A DNA stretch of 64,000 nucleotides from Pseudokordiimonas caeni (lineage in GTDB: Bacteria > Pseudomonadota > Alphaproteobacteria > Sphingomonadales > Kordiimonadaceae), in the NCBI RefSeq assembly GCF_026719705.1, contig NZ_JAPPRR010000001.1, positions 969,255 through 1,033,254 on the forward strand, read 5' to 3'. Shown in pieces: positions 18,589 through 29,038 of the stretch. The notes under the pieces were generated by a model. The model was not told the DNA's origin. It saw only the letters and a list, made by a program, of their open reading frames with translations, and did not search any database. How positions within the stretch are numbered: position 1 is the stretch's first letter; each line of letters begins with the position of its first letter. Position numbers and translations under genes: made by a program.

Positions 18589-19119
18589 TTACGAAACCGG
18601 GGCCATCATTCCTGCAATCAGTCCCCGCTTTTTTTTCACCAGGAAATCGTGGGCGGCTTTCTGCATCACGATTCCATATTCAAGCACGAAGCGAGACGCG
18701 GCTCCTTCCTCGGCTTGCAGCATGGCTTCGAGCGCCTCGATCTGCTCGCCGTGGTGGGCGATGCGCTCGTCGATCAGGTCTTCGATCCGGTGCGGTGCCA
18801 CCGCCTCGGCAAAGAGAAGGGCGGCAAGGAAGTCCGACCGGTTGCGGTCCGGGCCTGGCGAGTTGGCAAGGGCGGCTTCCAGTTCGGCGCGGCCAGCCGG
18901 TGTCAGGCTATAAATCTTTTTGTCCGGCCGTTTGGACTGGGCTTCGGCACGGCAGGAAATCAGGCCTTCCTCGGTGAGGCGGGTGAGGGCCGGATAGATC
19001 GAACCAAAACTTGCTTCGCTGAAGAAGCTGAAGCTGCCTTCGGCAACCATCTTCTTGATCTCGTATCCTGTCGCGTCACCAAGGCTGAGGATGCCTAGGC
19101 AGAGTGTGGGGATATCCAT
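18589..19119 (-). CDS. PadR-family transcriptional regulator
   Basis: 176 residues. The N-terminal winged helix (TLCLGILSLGDATGYEIKKM, ASFGSIYPALTRLTEEGLIS, KKIYSLTPAGRAEL) is typical PadR; the C-terminal half is a helical dimerisation domain (HRIEDLIDERIAHHGEQIEA), making it the longer PadR subfamily. It is the first gene of the efflux operon, so it most likely represses its own promoter and the pump until a ligand releases it. Short palindromes lie close to the start (GGATATCC at the start codon, TCATATGA at 19144-19151) and are operator candidates, though not proven. Confidence 0.9.
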   Translation of the reverse strand: MDIPTLCLGILSLGDATGYEIKKMVAEGSFSFFSEASFGSIYPALTRLTEEGLISCRAEAQSKRPDKKIYSLTPAGRAELEAALANSPGPDRNRSDFLAALLFAEAVAPHRIEDLIDERIAHHGEQIEALEAMLQAEEGAASRFVLEYGIVMQKAAHDFLVKKKRGLIAGMMAPVS

Positions 19120-19306
19120 TCTTTGTCTTTCTATATCGGGCTGTCATATGAAGATGGCATCTGTGGCGTCATTGTAAAGGGGGCAGGCGCAGAAATCGGC
19201 ATCCTTTCCGGTTTTGGCGCGTCCCTTGCTTGATTGATCTCCGGGTATGGCATTCCGGTTTCCGGGGCTATGAGGTAAAGTGACGTTAGAGGGATTGGGT
19301 TCAGCG

Positions 19307-20050
19307 ATGCTCAGGCAACATACGAAGACTTCTCTTTCCGGCCTTCTGGTGGCCCTCACCCTTTCGGGCTGCGGGGCGCTCGGCATTGGCGGAAAGGACG
19401 AGGATGTCCAGAAAACATCCGACCGGCGCGACCAGATTCTGGTGAATACCGGTGCCACCGGCCCCCAACCCGGCCTCAACGGTCCGGTAGAGGACCGTGT
19501 GCTGCGTGACAGGTTCCGCGATCTTGAAGGCGTGCTGATGCGGGTGGAAGAGCGGCTTGGCAGCATCGAGGGCAGGCTCAACGCGCTCGAAGCCCGGCAA
19601 TCGGCCTCGGCCAGCGAGGCGATGACGGCACAGCGTGATTCGGCCTCTGCCTTCAATGCAGAGCTCGAAAGCCTCAAGCAGCAGGTGGCGACGCTGAACA
19701 GTGTGAACCGTAACCAGGCGCAGGAACTGCAGCGACTGAACGCAGACGCCGAGCGCGCACGCCAGGCCGCCATGCCGGCTCGCTACACCGTGCATCTATC
19801 TTCCTACCGTACTATCGAACAGGCGCGAGTCGGGTGGAGACAACTTGCAGCTGCATTCGGTGCCCCGCTCAGCGAACTAAAGCCATATGTTGTGACAGAA
19901 CAACAGGATGGCCTCGGTTCCTTCATCAAACTGCAGGCTGGGCCGCTGAACAGCCAGCAGGCAGCTGATGAACTGTGCGCCACATTGAAGCGCATGTCGG
20001 GCGATCAATTCTGTGCTGCAATGCGACTGGCGGGTGATCCGTTACAGTAA
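19307..20050 (+). CDS. SPOR-domain lipoprotein
   Basis: 247 residues from the ATG at 19307. The signal peptide ends in the lipobox LTLSGC, so the protein is lipidated, probably in the outer membrane. A coiled-coil region follows (about 65-150: LRDRFRDLEGVLMRVEERLG, FNAELESLKQQVATLNSVNR). The C-terminal SPOR domain (about 165-240: YTVHLSSYRTIEQARVGWRQ, GSFIKLQAGPLNSQQAADEL) binds denuded glycan strands at the division septum. The 3' half, covering SPOR, has noticeably less biased codon use (CTA, AGA, ATA-type codons) than the 5' half, hinting at a mosaic gene. It stands alone; the downstream 370 bp hold a candidate RNA gene. Confidence 0.88.
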   Translation: MLRQHTKTSLSGLLVALTLSGCGALGIGGKDEDVQKTSDRRDQILVNTGATGPQPGLNGPVEDRVLRDRFRDLEGVLMRVEERLGSIEGRLNALEARQSASASEAMTAQRDSASAFNAELESLKQQVATLNSVNRNQAQELQRLNADAERARQAAMPARYTVHLSSYRTIEQARVGWRQLAAAFGAPLSELKPYVVTEQQDGLGSFIKLQAGPLNSQQAADELCATLKRMSGDQFCAAMRLAGDPLQ

Positions 20051-20197
20051 CGAAAACGGTAACTTGCGCAGATAGTGCAGTGCGGCAATCAATATTCGCA
20101 TGCGCAGCAAGTTCACATAACGTACAAGTATTTGAAAAAAATCATAAAAAGGCAGTCGTGAGGCCTTGACAAAAGAGGCCATTTTTTGTCGGATACA
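20051..20197. other. A+T-rich intergenic stretch without a convincing gene
   Basis: The segment after the SPOR gene is A+T-rich. It contains a 10-nt direct repeat, CAGATAGTGC, at 20069-20078 and again at 20219-20228 inside the candidate RNA. TTGACA at 20166-20171 could be a -35 element for the downstream RNA, but no good -10 is placed at 16-18 bp. A 46-codon minus-strand frame (20042-20182) lacks a ribosome site and was not accepted. Confidence 0.4.
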
Positions 20198-20380
20198 CCC
20201 ACCTTCTGGGAGATGCTTCAGATAGTGCGACTTGGGGAGGTTGAGCACTATCCGATATTAGCGCTGGTCAAACGGCAGCTGACATTTCCCAGAAAGGCCG
20301 GGCAGCGTCCCGATGGGGGGAAAACGCTCGGATTCTGGCGCGGCGAGAGGGTGCAAGCCTAATCTGCCGCGCCATTTTTT
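20198..20380 (+). ncRNA. Candidate structured small RNA ending in a terminator
   Basis: About 180 nt without a plausible reading frame but with a chain of hairpins: CCCA/TGGG at 20198-20210, a perfect 8-bp stem GATAGTGC/GCACTATC at 20221-20228 and 20245-20252, and a final 9-bp stem TGGCGCGGC/GCCGCGCCA followed by six Ts (20336-20380). The next plus-strand gene starts more than 400 bp later, so it does not look like a leader of that gene. It does not match the conserved cores I know for SRP RNA, tmRNA or RNase P RNA. 6S RNA has too variable a sequence to judge by eye. The 5' end is uncertain. Confidence 0.45.
20336..20380 (+). terminator. Rho-independent terminator of the candidate small RNA
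   Basis: TGGCGCGGC (20336-20344) pairs perfectly with GCCGCGCCA (20366-20374) around a 21-nt loop and is followed by TTTTTT. No protein-coding gene ends just before it on this strand; the nearest upstream stop is at 20050. Confidence 0.75.
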
Positions 20381-20417
20381 ATGTGCGAGCCTCAGGGCGC
20401 AGGGGCAATCCCGAATT

Positions 20418-20579
20418 TCAGTTGAGATGCAGTCTGGCGGTGCTGCCCATCGGGCGGCTGGCACGGCGTTGCCGCCAGAAGCGCGACACCGGGCCAAGGG
20501 CATCCTGAAACGCAGTCATCCCGAAAGCGCCGATCATCACAAACAGGCCGAAGAGCAGGGCATGCAGCAGGCTGGTCAT
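20418..20579 (-). CDS. SOS-promoter small single-span membrane protein (53 residues)
   Basis: A short gene starting at ATG 20579 with a ribosome site AGAGGACG 6 nt before it and TGA at 20418-20420. The protein is MTSLLHALLFGLFVMIGAFG (residues 1-20), then a further stretch ending the hydrophobic segment near residue 24, and a basic C-terminal tail (RFWRQRRASR). Predicted topology is one inner-membrane helix with a cytoplasmic positively charged tail. Its promoter carries TTGACG (20633-20638) bracketed by two perfect LexA boxes at 20598-20612 and 20639-20653. The design resembles SidA of Caulobacter, a tiny SOS-induced membrane inhibitor of division, or TisB-type membrane toxins. No sequence identity to either is claimed. 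Function is inferred only from size, topology and control. Confidence 0.65.
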   Translation of the reverse strand: MTSLLHALLFGLFVMIGAFGMTAFQDALGPVSRFWRQRRASRPMGSTARLHLN

Positions 20580-20597
20580 CTGGTCGTCCTCTTGAAT

Positions 20598-20612
20598 GTT
20601 CTTGTTGTGTTC
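20598..20612. promoter_or_regulatory. Perfect LexA box 1
   Basis: GTTC-TTGTTGT-GTTC matches the alphaproteobacterial LexA box exactly. It lies 19 bp before the start of the 53-residue gene, over or just past the predicted -10 region. Confidence 0.75.
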
Positions 20613-20638
20613 TTATTCTGCCTTGGCGCCTGCGTCAA
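20610..20638 (-). promoter_or_regulatory. Predicted promoter of the SOS small-protein gene
   Basis: Read on the minus strand, TTGACG (20638-20633) is followed after 17 bp by TAAGAA (20615-20610), or after 15 bp by AATAAG. The -35 abuts LexA box 2 and the -10 overlaps box 1, which is what is expected of a LexA-repressed promoter. The -10 is weak. Confidence 0.5.
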
Positions 20639-20653
20639 GAACAAAAAAAGAAC
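20639..20653. promoter_or_regulatory. Perfect LexA box 2
   Basis: GAAC-AAAAAAA-GAAC is exact (GTTC-N7-GTTC on the minus strand). It is centred 41 bp from box 1, about four helical turns, so two LexA dimers could bind the same face. Confidence 0.75.
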
Positions 20654-20741
20654 ATTGTGCTTGCGTGTTCGCGCTGATGGCTTTGTGTTGCTAAGGCCTG
20701 CCCGCTGGTGTTAAGAGGAAATCAAGTGCGCCGGAACGCGC

Positions 20742-20760
20742 GCCTGCCTTGGAGGCAGGC
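20742..20760 (+). other. Perfect hairpin in the ppx leader
   Basis: GCCTGCCT-TGG-AGGCAGGC is an 8-bp stem with a 3-nt loop, 38 bp before the ppx/gppA start. There is no T tract, so it is not a standard terminator. It may be a leader structure. Confidence 0.4.
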
Positions 20761-20797
20761 CAGAAACCATCCGGCTAGAAAATATGAAGAGCGCCCT

Positions 20798-21937
20798 ATG
20801 TCGTTAGACGAAATCAACGCGGGGTCGCCGGGCGCCGATGGGGAAATGCCCCCGCCGCGCAGCACCGAGCGTTCACCAGCCCGGGCCGATGGTCCGGGAT
20901 CGCGCACCAGCCGCCCACAGGCGCGGCCCGTGTATAGCGCGATCGACCTTGGCACCAACAATTGCCGTCTTCTTATCGCCCGTCCGACCGCCGGGGGCTT
21001 CCGTGTGATTGATGCCTTCTCGCGCATCGTGCGGCTTGGCGAGGGCGTGGCGCAAACCCGGCGTCTGTCTGACGACGCGATGAACCGCACCATCGAAGCC
21101 CTGAAGGTCTGTGCCGACAAGATCGACCGGCGCGGCGTCACCTGCATGCGCCATGTGGCGACCGAAGCGTGCCGCATGGCCGAAAACAGCGACGAGTTTC
21201 TGGCACGGGTGCGGCAGGAAACTGGCATCAACCTTGATATCATCAGCGCGGGCGAGGAAGCGCGGCTCGCCGTTATGGGCTGCCAGTCGCTGATTGCCCC
21301 CGGCAACCGGCATGCGCTGGTGTTTGATATCGGCGGCGGTTCTACCGAACTGATCTGGGTGAAAGTGCTGCCCGAACGCCGTACCGAGATCCAGGGCTGG
21401 ATGTCGATCCCGTGGGGGGTCGTCTCGCTGACCGAAGCCTTCGGTGCGTCCGGCGCGACCGTCGGGATTGATAAATATCACCGCATGGTGTCCACCGTGC
21501 GCGATCACCTGCAGGCCTTCGAGGACGCACACCAGCTGTCGAAAGTCGTCAAGCGCAAGCGGGTTCAGTTCCTGGGCACGTCGGGCACGGTGACGACGCT
21601 TGCGAGCCTGCACCTGAAATTGCCGCGATACAGCCGGGACCGCGTGGATGGTGCCTGGATGAAATCGTCCGAGATTGCCCGTCTTTCCTACAGTGTCGCC
21701 ATGATGTCGCATGAGGAACGGGCAGCCGAGCCTTGCATCGGGCACGAACGCGCTGACCTTGTGGTGGCGGGTTGCGCGATCCTCGATGCGATTCTCGGCA
21801 TGTGGAATGTACAAAGCCTGCGCGTGGCCGACCGTGGCATCCGCGAAGGCATCCTGCGCGGCCTGATGTCGCCCGAACGCTCGCTGCCCCAGCAAGCGCG
21901 GCGCGGATACCGGGGCGGACGGCAGGGCCGGCGATGA
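20798..21937 (+). CDS. Ppx/GppA family exopolyphosphatase/guanosine pentaphosphatase
   Basis: 379 residues from ATG 20798 behind GAAGAG. A disordered Pro/Ser/Arg N-terminus (about 1-43) precedes the actin-like ATPase fold: the phosphate loop YSAIDLGTNNCRLLIARP, then ISAGEEARLAV, the second phosphate motif DIGGGSTELIW and FLGTSGTVTTLASLHL. Members hydrolyse polyphosphate or pppGpp. The alphaproteobacterial single-domain type lacks the HD-like C-terminal extension of E. coli Ppx. It is followed 16 bp later by rlmE, a conserved pair in this class. Which substrate is used cannot be read from sequence. Confidence 0.88.
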   Translation: MSLDEINAGSPGADGEMPPPRSTERSPARADGPGSRTSRPQARPVYSAIDLGTNNCRLLIARPTAGGFRVIDAFSRIVRLGEGVAQTRRLSDDAMNRTIEALKVCADKIDRRGVTCMRHVATEACRMAENSDEFLARVRQETGINLDIISAGEEARLAVMGCQSLIAPGNRHALVFDIGGGSTELIWVKVLPERRTEIQGWMSIPWGVVSLTEAFGASGATVGIDKYHRMVSTVRDHLQAFEDAHQLSKVVKRKRVQFLGTSGTVTTLASLHLKLPRYSRDRVDGAWMKSSEIARLSYSVAMMSHEERAAEPCIGHERADLVVAGCAILDAILGMWNVQSLRVADRGIREGILRGLMSPERSLPQQARRGYRGGRQGRR

Positions 21938-21953
21938 GTGAAGGACAGGACTG

Positions 21954-24298
<2,345 letters not shown>

Positions 24299-24310
24299 GG
24301 TGCCTCGGGC

Positions 24311-25624
24311 ATGACGCCCGCTGCCCGCATCGCAGCCGCCATCGAACTTCTCGACGAAATCGAGAAGGCGATGGCGTCGCGCGGCGCCCCCGCCGACGCG
24401 ATTGTCGCCAGCTTCTTCCGGGCGCGCCGCTATGCGGGCTCGGGTGACCGGCGTGCAGTGACCGGGCTTGTCTATGGCATCCTGCGCCGCCGGGCGCTTC
24501 TTGTGTATATGGCGAGCGTTGCCGGGCTTGAGCCCAATGCACGTGCGCTGGTGATCGCTGCCCTGAAGCTGGACAGCGAGCAGCTCGATATGTTCGGCAC
24601 GGAAGACCGTTTCGCACCGGCGGCGCTGACGGCGGCGGAAGAGGGCATGTCGGTGGATGTAGCCAGTGCGCCCGAAGATGCCCGCCTGAATATCCCTGAC
24701 TGGGCGACGGCTGGCCTGCATGCCCGCTTCGGGGATGAGCTCGCCCCTGCCATGGCGGCACTTGCCGAAACGGCACCACTGGACCTGCGCATCAATCCGC
24801 TGAAACGCGTCAGCGAAAAGATAATCAATAACTTCAAAAATTCTTATGAACTTATTGATTTTAATGATTATACGAATATTTCAATGCGAAGCGCCCAGCA
24901 CCGAGTCCTGACGAACGAAGCGCTGTATCGTGATGGCCAGATAGAGGTGCAGGATGTTGCGGCACAGGTCGCTTCACTGCTTGTTGGTGCCAAACTGGGC
25001 GAGCAGGTTGTCGATTTCTGCGCTGGTGCAGGCGGCAAAAGCCTCCTGATGGCGGCGACTATGGAAAATCATGGCCAGATCCATGCTTTCGATATTTCAG
25101 GGAAACGGCTGGACGCGCTGAAGGAGCGGGCGAAGCGCGCTGGCGCCCATAATATTCAGGTCAAGCGGCTGCCGCTCAAGGATGACGAGCGGTCGTCGAT
25201 GCAGCGTCCTCTCCTTGGCCGTATGGACCGGGTAGTCGTCGATGCGCCGTGCTCGGGTAGTGGCACATGGCGGCGCAATCCGGATCAGCGCTGGCGGCTG
25301 GATGATGCGGCACTTGCCGAGCAGGCAGCCCTGCAAAGTGCGATCCTTAAGGAGGCTTCAGCCCTCGTGAAGCCCGGTGGGCTGCTGGTTTACATGACCT
25401 GTTCGCTGCTGCCAGCGGAAAACGAGGCCGTTGCTGATGCGTTTGCTGCCGAGAACCCGGATTTCGTCCGGCGCGATTTCCGTGATTTCTGGGTGGGGCC
25501 GTGGCTGCAGGGTGCAGCGCCGTCGTCACTGGCCCTCAACGCCACTGACCTGCAGCTGGCGCCGCACGCGCACGCCACCGACGGCTTCTTCATCGCCTTC
25601 TTCGAGCGCCGGCCCGGCGCATAA
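24311..25624 (+). CDS. RsmB/NOL1-type RNA (cytosine-5) methyltransferase
   Basis: 437 residues. A short NusB-like helical N-terminal region (about 1-110) precedes the SAM fold: VVDFCAGAGGKSLLMAATME, DAPCSGSGTWRRNPDQRW with the motif IV Cys, and MTCSLLPAENEAV with the motif VI catalytic Cys. It methylates a cytosine of rRNA or tRNA; RsmB (C967 of 16S rRNA) is the best guess but not certain. Between residues about 168 and 196 (EKIINNFKNSYELIDFNDYT and onward) the DNA drops to roughly one fifth G+C over about 65 bp (24821-24886), abruptly different from both sides. The start is 12 bp after guaB. Confidence 0.88.
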   Translation: MTPAARIAAAIELLDEIEKAMASRGAPADAIVASFFRARRYAGSGDRRAVTGLVYGILRRRALLVYMASVAGLEPNARALVIAALKLDSEQLDMFGTEDRFAPAALTAAEEGMSVDVASAPEDARLNIPDWATAGLHARFGDELAPAMAALAETAPLDLRINPLKRVSEKIINNFKNSYELIDFNDYTNISMRSAQHRVLTNEALYRDGQIEVQDVAAQVASLLVGAKLGEQVVDFCAGAGGKSLLMAATMENHGQIHAFDISGKRLDALKERAKRAGAHNIQVKRLPLKDDERSSMQRPLLGRMDRVVVDAPCSGSGTWRRNPDQRWRLDDAALAEQAALQSAILKEASALVKPGGLLVYMTCSLLPAENEAVADAFAAENPDFVRRDFRDFWVGPWLQGAAPSSLALNATDLQLAPHAHATDGFFIAFFERRPGA

Positions 25625-25709
25625 AGTTGCAGACAGCCACAGGCTGACTGGCTATGCTTCCATTAATGGACGGCAGAGTTTTGCCGACGAGAAGACGAAC
25701 GAGGACGGA

Positions 25710-26231
25710 ATGACTTTCTTGAACCTGCGCAAATCCATCACCGGTGCAGCCCTGTGCGCGCTTCTGGCAGCCCCCGTGGTAGCAGCCCAGACGGCGCCGC
25801 AGTATCAGGCCCTGTCGAAAGAGCTGGTGACCCAGGCGGAAGTGGCTCTTGCCAAGGATGCAGCCGGTGCGCAGCTCTTGTTCGAGCGCGCACTTGTGGC
25901 TGATCCAGCGAATGTTGATGCGCTTGTAGGACTTGGCCATGCGTTCGAGGAGCAGGGCAAGGTTGGCCGCAGCCTGAAATATTACCGGCAAGCCCTCGAA
26001 ATCCGCCCGAACAATGTGGTGGCGCTCGAGAGCCAGGCGCTTGCCTTCCTCAAGCGCAAACTGCCGGACCGCGCCGAACGCAACCGTGCCCGCATCGCCG
26101 AGATCTGTGCAAATGATTGCCCGTCGCTGGATAAAGTGACGGCGGCCATCGAGGCGCATCACGCCGCGGCCGAAGCCGCCGACGCCAAATCCAAAATGGC
26201 GGACGCAACGCCCGCCACGGAAGGGCGCTGA
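25710..26231 (+). CDS. Secreted TPR-repeat protein
   Basis: 173 residues from ATG 25710 behind GAGGACGGA. A signal peptide (SITGAALCALLAAPVVAAQ) precedes two or three tetratricopeptide units: AQLLFERALVADPANVDALV, GLGHAFEEQGKVGRSLKYYR, QALEIRPNNVVALESQALAF. A Cys pair in EICANDCPSL could form a periplasmic disulfide. The Ala-rich tail is low complexity. It is probably a periplasmic scaffold of unknown partner. It is convergent with trmFO, 3 bp apart. Confidence 0.8.
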   Translation: MTFLNLRKSITGAALCALLAAPVVAAQTAPQYQALSKELVTQAEVALAKDAAGAQLLFERALVADPANVDALVGLGHAFEEQGKVGRSLKYYRQALEIRPNNVVALESQALAFLKRKLPDRAERNRARIAEICANDCPSLDKVTAAIEAHHAAAEAADAKSKMADATPATEGR

Positions 26232-26234
26232 GCC

Positions 26235-27590
26235 TTACTCGGCGGCGACTGAAAGACCGCCGAGCTCCGCAATCCACTGATCGATATCGGCGTTCGCCCG
26301 GCGGGTGATCGCCTGCTTGCGCTCGTTCTTGCGCACCCGGCCTTCGGGGGGCGGCATCAGGCCGAAATTCACATTCATCGGCTGGAAGGTCTTTTCGTCC
26401 GCCCCGCCGGTGATGTGGCCGATGAGTGCGCCGAAAGCGGTGGTCGCGGGCGGGATGGCGGGCTCATGGCCGAGGCGATCACCTGCCGCAAAGAGCCCGG
26501 CGATAAGGCCGACAGCGGCACTTTCCACATAGCCTTCAACGCCGGTCACCTGCCCGGCGAACCTGAGGCGCGGGTCGGCCTTCAGGCGCAGGCGGCCATC
26601 CAGCACCTTGGGGCTGTTGATGAAGGTGTTGCGGTGCAGGCCGCCAAGGCGGGCGAATTCGGCATTCTCCAGCCCCGGAATGGTGCGGAAGATGCGGGTC
26701 TGCTCGCCGTATTTCAGCTTCGTCTGGAAGCCGACCATGTTGTAGAGCGTGCCAAGTTTGTTGTCCTGCCGCAGCTGCACGACAGCCTCGAGCCAGTCGT
26801 CCGAATGCGGGTTTTTGAGCCCGACCGGCTTCATGGGGCCGAACTTCAGCGTCTGGGGGCCACGCTCCGCCATCACCTCGATCGGCATGCAGCCTTCGAA
26901 ATAGGGGGTGTCCTTCTCCCATTCCTTGAAGTCGGTCTTGTCACCGTCCAGCAGCGCCTGCACAAAGGCCTGATATTGCTCGCGGCTCATCGGCAGGTTG
27001 ATGTAATCGGCACCATCTCCCTTGTCATAACGGCTCTGGTACCAGGCTTTCGAGAAATCGATGCTGTCCTTGTAAACGATGGGCGCGATGGCATCGAAGA
27101 AGGCGAGGCTGTCTTCGCCCGTCAGCTTCAACACGGCTTCGGAAAGGGCAGGAGAGGTGAGCGGGCCGGTAGCCACGATAACATTGTCCCACTCGGCAGG
27201 CGGCAGGCCGTCCACTTCGCCGCGTTCGATGGTGATGAGCGGATGGGACGACAGGATCGCCGTCACTTCATCCGAAAAGGCGTTGCGGTCCACGGCAAGC
27301 GCGGAGCCCGCCGGCACCTTGTGCTTGTCCGCCGCTTTCATGATGATCGAATTCATCTTGCGCATTTCAGCGTGCAGGAGGCCGACAGCGTTGTTTTCGG
27401 CGTCATCCGAGCGGAAGCTGTTGGAGCAGACAAGCTCGGCAAAGCCTTCGGTTTCGTGGGCGTCGGTCTTCCTGACCGGGCGCATTTCATGCAGCACCAC
27501 CGGCACCCCGCGCGAGGCAACCTGCCATGCGGCTTCGGAGCCCGCGAGCCCGCCGCCGATGATATGGACCGGTTTCATGCTGTCTGTCAT
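26235..27590 (-). CDS. trmFO: Folate-dependent tRNA m5U54 methyltransferase TrmFO
   Basis: 451 residues. The FAD-binding N-terminus [19 protein letters not shown] is followed by the GidA-like TrmFO core ([20 protein letters not shown] with the catalytic Cys, [12 protein letters not shown]-type second dinucleotide region, [20 protein letters not shown]). It methylates U54 of tRNA in the T loop using methylene-tetrahydrofolate and FADH2, in place of SAM-dependent TrmA. The ATG at 27590 follows an AGGCG site; MKPVH at 27578 is an alternative. Divergent from the amine-oxidase gene. Confidence 0.95.
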   Translation of the reverse strand: MTDSMKPVHIIGGGLAGSEAAWQVASRGVPVVLHEMRPVRKTDAHETEGFAELVCSNSFRSDDAENNAVGLLHAEMRKMNSIIMKAADKHKVPAGSALAVDRNAFSDEVTAILSSHPLITIERGEVDGLPPAEWDNVIVATGPLTSPALSEAVLKLTGEDSLAFFDAIAPIVYKDSIDFSKAWYQSRYDKGDGADYINLPMSREQYQAFVQALLDGDKTDFKEWEKDTPYFEGCMPIEVMAERGPQTLKFGPMKPVGLKNPHSDDWLEAVVQLRQDNKLGTLYNMVGFQTKLKYGEQTRIFRTIPGLENAEFARLGGLHRNTFINSPKVLDGRLRLKADPRLRFAGQVTGVEGYVESAAVGLIAGLFAAGDRLGHEPAIPPATTAFGALIGHITGGADEKTFQPMNVNFGLMPPPEGRVRKNERKQAITRRANADIDQWIAELGGLSVAAE

Positions 27591-27703
27591 TGAATGCGCC
27601 TTTTATCCGTTGGATTTCGGTCGCCTGTTTACAGATATGCAGCCGCTTCGTTAAGAGAAAAAGGGGATTAGCGGACGGCAGGTTCCGCCGTCAGGGGGAA
27701 AGC

Positions 27704-29038
27704 ATGGATGTTATCGTTGTAGGAGCCGGACTTGCCGGCCTCTCCGCAGCCCGCCAGCTGCTGGCGGCGGGCAAGTCGGTCACGCTGATCGAGGCACAGG
27801 AACGGGTGGGAGGACGTACCGATTCGCGTGCCGGGCCGGGTGGTACATGGCTTGATGTTGGCGCGCAGTGGATCGGCTCGAAACACAGCCGCATGCAGGC
27901 GCTGGCCGATGAGCTGGGCGTTGACACCTTCAAGACCCATACAGACGGCGGCATCATCTTCAACTGGAATGGCCGCCAACATGCTTATCGGGGCCTGATC
28001 CCGCGCATCAACCCGTTCGCCCTTGTCAATTTCGCGCTGGCCCAGCTGAAGCTCGACTGGATGGCGCGCAAGGTCGATCTCGCCAAACCGTGGGAGCAAT
28101 CTCAGTGGGACCATGAAACCTTCGAAAGCTGGATCCGGCGGCATACGGTCGGCAAAAAGGCCCATGCCCTGTTCACCGCCTACACGAACGCCGTGTTCGC
28201 AACCGAACCCAAAAACGTGAGCCTCCTGCACGCGCTTTATTACACGCATTCGTCGGGCGGCAGCGAGTGGCTGTCGAAATCGACAGGCGGCGCGCAGGAA
28301 ACGCGCTTTGCGGGTGGCACGCAGGCTGTCGCCAAGGCGCTTGCCGCCGCCTTGCCACCGGATGTGCTGCGGCTAGGTCTGCCGGTGCGCCGGGTGCAGA
28401 CCACCAAGGATGGAGTGGCGGTAACCGCTGGCAAGGAGCTGTTTCTCGCCAAGCGGCTGGTGATGGCCGTGCCGCCCGCCCTGATTCCGACGATCGATTT
28501 CCAGCCGATCCTTTCGCCGAAGCGCGCGCAGCTGCTGCAGCGCATGCCGATGGGCAGCGTGATCAAGGGACAGGCTGTTTATGCTACGCCTTTCTGGCGG
28601 GGCCGTGGGCTTTCGGGGCAGGTGGTCTCGAACGAGGGACCGGTGAAGATCATGTTCGACAATAGCACGGCTGATGGCAAAACTGGCGTGCTGACGGGCT
28701 TCTTTGAAGGCGAAGCGGCGATTGCATGGTCGGAACGCACGGATGCTGAACGGCAGGCTGCCTTCCGCGATTGTGCCGTGCGCTACTTTGGCCCGGAAGC
28801 TGCCGACATGGTTCATTTTGAACAGAAGGTATGGGCTGCCGACCCGTGGGCGCGGGGCTGCTATAGCGCGCATTTCGCGCCGGGGGTATGGACCCAGTTC
28901 GGCGACGTGCTCCGCCGCCCCGAAGGCCGCGTCCATTTCGCTGGCACCGAAACGGCGGTCGAGTTTTCGGGATACATGGAAGGCGCGGTGCGATCCGCCG
29001 ACCGTGTGGTGGCGGAGGTGATCGATGCCCTCGCTTGA
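27704..29038 (+). CDS. Flavin monoamine oxidase family protein
   Basis: 444 residues from ATG 27704 behind a GGGGGAA site. The N-terminal FAD motif is VIVVGAGLAGLSAARQLLAA, followed by ERVGGRTDSR. The C-terminal FAD-contact segment is VHFAGTETAVEFSGYMEGAV. The middle has the GGAQETRFAGGTQAVAKALA substrate-domain entry typical of MAO/LSD1-type oxidases. It probably oxidises an amine or a related substrate; the natural substrate is unknown. The end overlaps the M28 peptidase gene by 14 bp, so the two are translated together. Confidence 0.9.
   Translation: MDVIVVGAGLAGLSAARQLLAAGKSVTLIEAQERVGGRTDSRAGPGGTWLDVGAQWIGSKHSRMQALADELGVDTFKTHTDGGIIFNWNGRQHAYRGLIPRINPFALVNFALAQLKLDWMARKVDLAKPWEQSQWDHETFESWIRRHTVGKKAHALFTAYTNAVFATEPKNVSLLHALYYTHSSGGSEWLSKSTGGAQETRFAGGTQAVAKALAAALPPDVLRLGLPVRRVQTTKDGVAVTAGKELFLAKRLVMAVPPALIPTIDFQPILSPKRAQLLQRMPMGSVIKGQAVYATPFWRGRGLSGQVVSNEGPVKIMFDNSTADGKTGVLTGFFEGEAAIAWSERTDAERQAAFRDCAVRYFGPEAADMVHFEQKVWAADPWARGCYSAHFAPGVWTQFGDVLRRPEGRVHFAGTETAVEFSGYMEGAVRSADRVVAEVIDALA

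Noticed and set aside
20042-20182. 46-codon minus-strand frame with hydrophobic and basic residues
   Set aside because: No ribosome site before its ATG, and it starts in a hairpin-like region. Kept only as an intergenic note.
20198-20380. Assignment of the candidate RNA as SRP RNA, tmRNA or RNase P RNA
   Set aside because: The conserved SRP domain IV core, the tmRNA CCA-type end and the RNase P conserved blocks were not found. 6S RNA cannot be excluded by eye.
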